From Psilocybe azurescens (Eukaryota; Basidiomycota; Agaricomycetes; Agaricales; Agrocybaceae): a stretch of 64,000 nt of DNA. A program made the translations under genes and the position numbers. Positions 58,676 through 64,000 of this stretch are shown one piece after another (position 1 is the stretch's first letter; the number at the start of each line of letters is the position of its first letter). The notes under the pieces were generated by a model, which was not told the DNA's origin, searched no databases, and saw nothing but the letters and a program-made list of their open reading frames with translations. The stretch lies in NCBI GenBank assembly GCA_023853785.1, contig JAJIRX010000152.1, positions 1-64,000 on the forward strand, written 5' to 3'.

Positions 58676-59735
58676 GCAGATTTCTACCAACACCGTGGGT
58701 GGAATGCCGCACTCTCCCTTGTTCAAATGTCTGCCGGGCCCTCTGGTGTCTCCATGTGCATCTCTGCCAAACCGAGCATGGTTCATCGGTATGAAGATCC
58801 CAGCTCAACACGCGCCACCTCTCTGAGCATGGGCGCCTTATAGGCCACTACACAATCCCACCTTGACGAGCAAGGCTTCTATGTCGGGGACATTGAGGCG
58901 GCCAAGGTAGACGCTGTGAATATGCTTGAAAGCGTGTCATGTTTATGAGGGGCTGGCTATTCTGAACCGGACGTCGAGAGTGCAGCTTGAATTTTATTTG
59001 AAGAGCTCGACGGAGTTGTTGAAGATAATGCTGGAGGGCGGATTCGAGGATAGGAATCGAAGCAGAGATTTAATGAGAGGATTGCATGGTTAAGGGTGTT
59101 GCTCGATGGGACCGTTAGGGAGTGCAGATGATAAAGCAGGAGGAGATCGATATTGGTGAGCTAGGGTGAGCTGGGCTGGTTTAGCCTCAGCAAGACATCT
59201 ATCATGCATGTAAAGGAGCATTTGACCCCGTGCATCTCTTTCTCTCCCTCACAAACCTGCTCTCTGGAGTCCATCCATTCCGTGCTGTAAGTTCGTGTGT
59301 CCGGCGGGGAGATCGAGCCGGTGTGTGAGAATTATGAGCTTTAAGGTGTATTGACGGCGATTTGAGGAGACAAGGGAGTTTTGGGGGCAAATCTTGAAGG
59401 GTTGGGGGTGATGGGGTGGAGATGATCAAGGAGGTGAAAGCCTGGCGTCACCAGGCTCACTGAGAGTCACGCGGAAAATGACAGGACCACGATATATCGA
59501 TAGAACGACTGACTGGCTACAGGTGTGTACGGTGCATAAGGTCTAAGTCTAAGAGAGAAGTCGGTGTCGAAGGAATGGGTTGGGGATCACGGTCACGTGT
59601 ACGTAAATGTAATAGATAAGATAATATGTAAAGGGGCTGTGGTAAGACTGGGGCGCCAGGCTTACAGGAGGTTACAGAGAGTGAGATTAAGGACTAAGAG
59701 AAGGGAATTTTTGAAGGAGAGGGAGGGAGGTGGGT
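58676..59735 (+). pseudogene. Decayed TYR1 3' half (prephenate dehydrogenase relic)
   Basis: Starting at the intron acceptor word GCGCAGAT, the sequence follows TYR1 exon 5 base by base with many changes: 'CCAACACCG...GAATGCCG...CTCTCCC', the LSMGAL word (compare LSMGSAW), then 'GGCTTCTATGTCGGGGACAT' (compare LYVGGIE) and 'GGGCTGGCTATTCTGAACC'. It continues through the C-terminal 'TTTGAGGAGACAAGG' and 'GAGATGATCAAGG'. It holds in-frame stops and frame changes throughout. The last piece (59666-59735) is separated from the rest by a 230 bp insertion. The first four exons are absent here. Confidence 0.85.
59436..59665. mobile_element. Small TIR insertion within the TYR1 relic
   Basis: About 230 bp that begin AAAGCCTGGCG and end CGCCAGGCTT, an inverted pair of about 10 bp. 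AGGAGGT occurs directly on both sides (59429-59435 and 59666-59672), while the intact TYR1 at 13185-13195 has the site only once. This marks a clean insertion with a 7-bp duplication. No coding capacity. Confidence 0.65.
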
Positions 59736-61976
59736 AAGGTTGAGATTGAGGTATGTTTTGTATTGATTCGTCGTCGTTGGAAGCTGGGCCCTGCTGCACA
59801 TGTTATTTTATACATGACTCTTTTTCTCTTCTTTCCTTTGTCCTGTTGATTATCTCTGAAACACTTTTAGATGAGCAGCAATGCACAAGTCTGCAACGCC
59901 ACACAGCAAGCCAGAATAGTGCGTCCGAATCCTTGCCATTCCCCATCGGCTGGTTTGAGATGAAGGGAGCAGAGATTGGGAGGGAAGCAGCTCAACGTAG
60001 CAGCTACTTCGAAACATCCCTAAACTCATGCCTCAAAACCCTGATACAAATCTTACTGAACATAGCACGCGTACTGAGCATGAACGAGATGGAGATGGCG
60101 TTTTGAAACTGGTCCTGATTGTACTTGACATAACTATTCCCCAAGTCTGATCCGGATAGCATTCATCTTCCACGATCTAAGAAACCGATGAAAGAGGAGG
60201 CCAGTTTCCTGTATTATCTTCCGAGAAGAATGCCCCCATCGACTCATATCCAAAATTGGTACTTCGAGGACGGCTTCTTCTTTGACGGTGTGCAGTGAGG
60301 ACATGTAGATTCTGATTCTGTCGATGGCACAGAGCTAGGTAATCAGTTCTAGGGATGCCGAAAAGGAGGAGGGGCAGGAGGCAGGAGAGCTAAGAAGGGA
60401 AGAAAGCGAAAGCAAACAAATTAACCTCACGAGAATTGAAATTTTAGCCAACAGCTTTATTGGAACCCCGACGCTAGCGTCTATTACACAAAATAGCACG
60501 CTCTGTAACATAAGTGAGATGACGATGAGGGGGCTGCGACCATGAGTTGGACGATAAACAGGAGGTAGACGCCGGCGGCTGAATCGGAGGTTGGCTATGT
60601 AGACGATGGCTTGGCCAGGAGCGAGGCCGATAAAAAAGGCGAAGACTAAGAAATTTTAGTAAGTGCATGTATGCGTGTAGGTCGGAGGAAGAAGGGGGTG
60701 TGTGGATGTGAGCATGACACAACACAACACAACACAACACTCACGTTTCGCGATGTGATATCAGGCATCTTACTGAACTCCATGACCGCTCCACGGTTAG
60801 AGGCGAGCATTCTTTATCCAGAAGAGTGGGTAAGCGGAGGAGGAGGCGATACCGTGGAGCTCGCAAGTACGCTAGGAAGATATGGAGAGTTACCGTCGTC
60901 CATAATACCTGTCAGTTGAATGTGACCTCTTGAGGTTGAGATAAGTAATTGATAAGAAAAGGCGCATATGTAATGTTACATGGTAAACTCTAAATATACA
61001 CACGTATCTCCCGAAAGCGGTATGTACCTGTGATGTATCAATGATACCATTGATCATGTTCCACTGGTTGTTCTTGCGAGGTGGTGGTAAGCATATACAT
61101 CGACATTACTTGTTCAAAATCAAAGCTTGATCATTGGACGTATTAGATTTCGTTGTAATGAATATAAATTGACGATACTGGCTGAGCAGCTCGCTTGTTG
61201 ATATTAATGCCAGTGGCTGGTCTCACTTCTTCAATCAAAGCGTTCTGACTCACTGAACATCGTAAAGGGCAAAAACAAGATGGGGAGATTCTTGGGTTAA
61301 CATGATCCGCGAGTCGCAATGGCTACATCTCTTATAAGTTATAAATGCGGCAACGCCCAACACGAATCAATCGATGGGACAAACATTTCTAAAGTCTAAG
61401 AAGATCGATATCGCGAGTGAATCGGAGCTCACGAGGAGTATCATGAGGCTGATTTAAAAACCTTCAGTCGTGGATTTATCAGTCGTAATAGAAGCCAGTC
61501 GAGCTTTTAAAAAAATTACGGATGGTAAGGTGGAGTCGAAGCATTTATCCACTGCTGCAGATTCAGTACACAAAGTTAAATATAGATATCAACTCGTGAA
61601 TCATTGGAAAGGACAGAGCAATAGTCCAAATTATCATGATTTAATAATTAGTCCTCCGCGAGCTTTCAGCCGCTGCACACACATCGTGGTGGTGGCACGC
61701 CCTCGATGCAAAATTAAACAAAGGCAACCCGACATAAATTTGTCTCCATTCTGTAATGAGATATTTAAAATTGAACAAAAACATTTGCACATGCGTCAGT
61801 ACAAAGCGCCCAGCTGTCATGGAATAGCGTCGAAAGAACTCTTGCGGGCGACTTGTAAATATTTCGGCCGTCGGCATCTGCTTTGCATTTGCCCCGCGGC
61901 TTATTTAAACTCAGATAGTTCTTCACGATTTGTCCGTCATAGACAGGCCGGTAAGCGGTGCAGGCTGTGCGTCGTT
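59736..61976. other. Gene-poor stretch
   Basis: A minus-strand candidate around 60900-60400 (MLASNRGAVMEFSKMP, then FAFFIGLAPGQAIVYIANLR in the next exon) could be part of a membrane protein, but the splice phases do not agree. The frame at + 61470-61997 (175 residues) is Lys/Arg-rich with no motif and overlaps the TYR1 fragment. A short AACAC tandem run is at 60720-60740. Confidence 0.35.
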
Positions 61977-62060
61977 TTTTCATGGCGGTCATGTTGATCT
62001 CGTTTGTTTCATGCTAGGACTAACATGGGCAATATCCTGGCAGAAACTTAGACCCTATTG
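61977..62060 (+). pseudogene. TYR1 intron 1/exon 2 fragment
   Basis: CATGGCGGTCATGTTGATC followed by GCTAGGACTAACATGGGCAA and ATATCCTGGCAGAAA matches, with about one change in six, the end of TYR1 intron 1 and the start of exon 2 (11590-11660). It has the same strand as the 58.7 kb relic but lies 3' of it, so the two relics are out of order. Confidence 0.65.
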
Positions 62061-62579
62061 AGAGCGCAAGATGCCTGCACTTCAAGAACGAGAACGATCC
62101 GTCGCTGCCTTCTCATGAAATCGTCTCTGTTGCTTCAACACCTGAATAGAGCTTCAACTGCAAGCACATCTCGCTGCTCGGCCTCTACATCAACCGGGTA
62201 TTTGAATTTTGGCTGCTCTGTGTGACGGAAAAACTTAAAAATCAATCCTTTCTCATAATCAAATCAGAATCGTTTGTCAGATGGACTCTGAAGACGAAGT
62301 CAGAAGCAGTCCAGTCTCTCATAGACAGCATTCGATATAATGTGAACATGAGTGTGCGTGATGTTCATGATTATATGAAAATGGCATAAACCAGCACAAA
62401 GCTACCATCGGACTGACGCACACGATGTACTTCTCCCACTCACTCTCCCATAGACGCATCATCAGCGCCGGGGCCGCAGTACAGAAAATTTGACTCATAT
62501 ATTCACCGTTGCAGCTTGACACAGAAGTTTAAATATGGTATATCAATGCAAGATAATAAAAAACCAGTGAATAAACTGA
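62061..62579. other. No gene recognised
   Basis: Flank of NLR C. Frames on both strands lack features. Confidence 0.3.
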
Positions 62580-64000
62580 CTACTGAGGTGCTATGTGAGT
62601 ACAAAAAGATGCGTCAAGATGAAAGACTCCGTCTACTCTGAAACCTTCCTCAGCAATCTCTATTGTAGGCCATAGTCCAGGCATCCACTGTTTCCAGTCG
62701 ATGAGAATTCTGAACCCTTCAGGAATAAATCCCGTGTACCTCACTAAATAGTTGCTGACCGTGTAAAACATGGTTTGTAACCTGCTGTATATCTTCTTAT
62801 CCGGCCATCCCAGAAAAAGGTTAGACTCCCGTGGCTAAGTAAATTTATCAGCGTGTCCGAATATTTAGCCCTCGGCAAGATGGATGTGAGGGCATCCCAG
62901 ACAAGGCCCCATCCCGCTGATTGTATCAGTATCTTCCTCTCGTCCCATTGTCTGACCGCAAATGTTACAGCAAACTCTGCGGCCATGATATAAGTTGATT
63001 CATTCACGGCATAATTCCCCGCTCGCTGTGGATCGCCCAGGAACTCCGATAAAATGCCTATGTATTCGCGGTCAAAAGATATATCTTTGTACCACGGGTA
63101 ATTCCTATCGAAAATCCCAGTGTGGAAATGTCCCCCACCAAAAGGCAGAATGGCACACAAGGCCAAGACACTGATAAAGGAGAAGAGGGTAGAGCATGAA
63201 TTATTGCACAACAGAGATGGTGTTCTGCCGAAAAAAAAGAAAAAATGGGATAACCGATTACTTTCACAAGACAACACGCAGTCCAGAAGGCCGTTTCAGG
63301 GCTCTTGGATTCAGAAACAAGTATCAGGTCGTCACGCATTATATGGTCCCAGATACCTCGATGATGGAGATAGAGCTCTCGGGTGTTTAAGAAATCCTTT
63401 ATAGACGTCAACAAAAGTAATCAACGGTACCTGGACACAATTAACTCACCGAAGTTTGCAGAAATTTAAAAAATTTGTGAGACCCCTGCTAACGGTAAAC
63501 CCATTGACACCAGGTGAAACCCAGGGCACTGCGACGCATTTCTTCAAGGATTGAACATAGGACACGCTCATTACCTCTTCGCGAAGAGTGAAATTTCGAA
63601 GCAGATCTCCTGATTTTTGAAGATGAGCGACGAGGGAGTTGAGTGCCACCGTCAAATTGTGTACTTGTGGTTGAAATATGACTCGAGAAATGTCAACTCC
63701 TGTATATATATATGATGTTTTCAACTCATGAGCTCAAGTTTAACAGCTTCTGGATAGCTATAGCTGTACGAAGACTGACCTGAAATCCAAAATGAGTTGA
63801 TATGAGCCATACAGAGACGGGCTGCTTCCTCATGCATCGTACAGGGGTCAATAAAGAATTGCCGGGATCGCGTTGAATCAAAGAGGAAGTCCCGGAATGA
63901 CGCATGGAAGAACTTGATCGGTCTTTCCTCGTCTGAGGCATCCAATACCGAGGGTAAGTCGAGAAACAAAAGTTGTAGACTCCCCGATCCGAGAAACATA
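62580..64000 (-). CDS. NLR paralogue C, C-terminal part (cut by window edge)
   Basis: Same family as NLR B. From the window edge inward: LPSVLDASDEERPIKFFHAS, FRDFLFDSTRSRQFFIDP and the HINSFWIS segment (compare B: FHASFSDFCLTLHDLF), then MSVSYVQSLKK, LTNFLNFCKL, ELYLHHRGIWDHIMRDDLIL, YIGILSEFLGDPQRAG, AAEFAVTFAVRQWDERK and YLVRYTGFIPEGFRILIDW, ending at a stop at 62580 after VFHLDASF. Exons are split by introns at 63440-63420 and similar places, with frame changes near 63250 (an A/T-run) and 62800. The NACHT domain would lie beyond 64000. No C-terminal helices like those in B were seen. Confidence 0.7.

Noticed and set aside
60400..60919. Minus-strand membrane protein gene (FAFFIGLAPGQAIVYIANLR)
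   Set aside because: Hydrophobic and plausible, but splice phases between its two exons disagree and no family was recognised.

Overview
The window is fungal nuclear DNA, most likely from a basidiomycete of the Agaricomycetes. Genes are split by many 45-85 bp introns. The families are typical of mushroom-forming fungi: seven-helix membrane proteins, F-box proteins, MFNxx-type NACHT NLRs, UstYa/DUF3328 proteins, tyrosinase and a Ty1/copia retrotransposon. I assembled gene models by hand from splice signals and protein-family motifs, so exon ends are best estimates.

Left part (1-10 kb and 18.9-23.8 kb): a probable biosynthetic cluster for a Kex2-processed, dikaritin-like ribosomal peptide. At its centre (6566-8226) is a secreted precursor with 14 near-identical 16-residue repeats (VAHVYGVDxDE followed by xL[TSA][KR]R). 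Almost every repeat is its own 48-nt phase-0 exon. Around it lie a SAM methyltransferase (cut by the left edge), a tyrosinase (UstQ-like role), a UstYa-type oxidase with two HxxHC motifs, a small secreted BIM1/X325-like protein, a But2-like membrane protein and a seven-helix protein. Further right are an MFS transporter and a cytochrome P450. Precursor, UstYa, tyrosinase, methyltransferase, P450 and MFS is the gene set of the ascomycete ustiloxin/phomopsin pathways, here with a different core and in a basidiomycete. Between the two halves sit a prephenate dehydrogenase gene (TYR1) and two NLR genes, one lacking its NACHT domain.

Middle (24-42 kb): a 2.26 kb non-autonomous TIR element with a target duplication, an F-box gene, and a second F-box gene split by a young copia element (LTRs differing by one base, target duplication GACTT).

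Right part (42.9-64 kb): a PHO84-like phosphate transporter, a glutathione S-transferase, a stand-alone adenylating enzyme, a small Cys-containing protein and a 581 bp near-perfect palindrome. Decayed TYR1 pieces and a third NLR follow, which together look like an old duplication of the TYR1-NLR block on the left.

At least seven genes need one extra base inside or near a short homopolymer to stay in frame, always in the direction of a missing base. Several of these are likely to be functional. Many frame breaks here may therefore be assembly errors from long reads rather than real gene decay.
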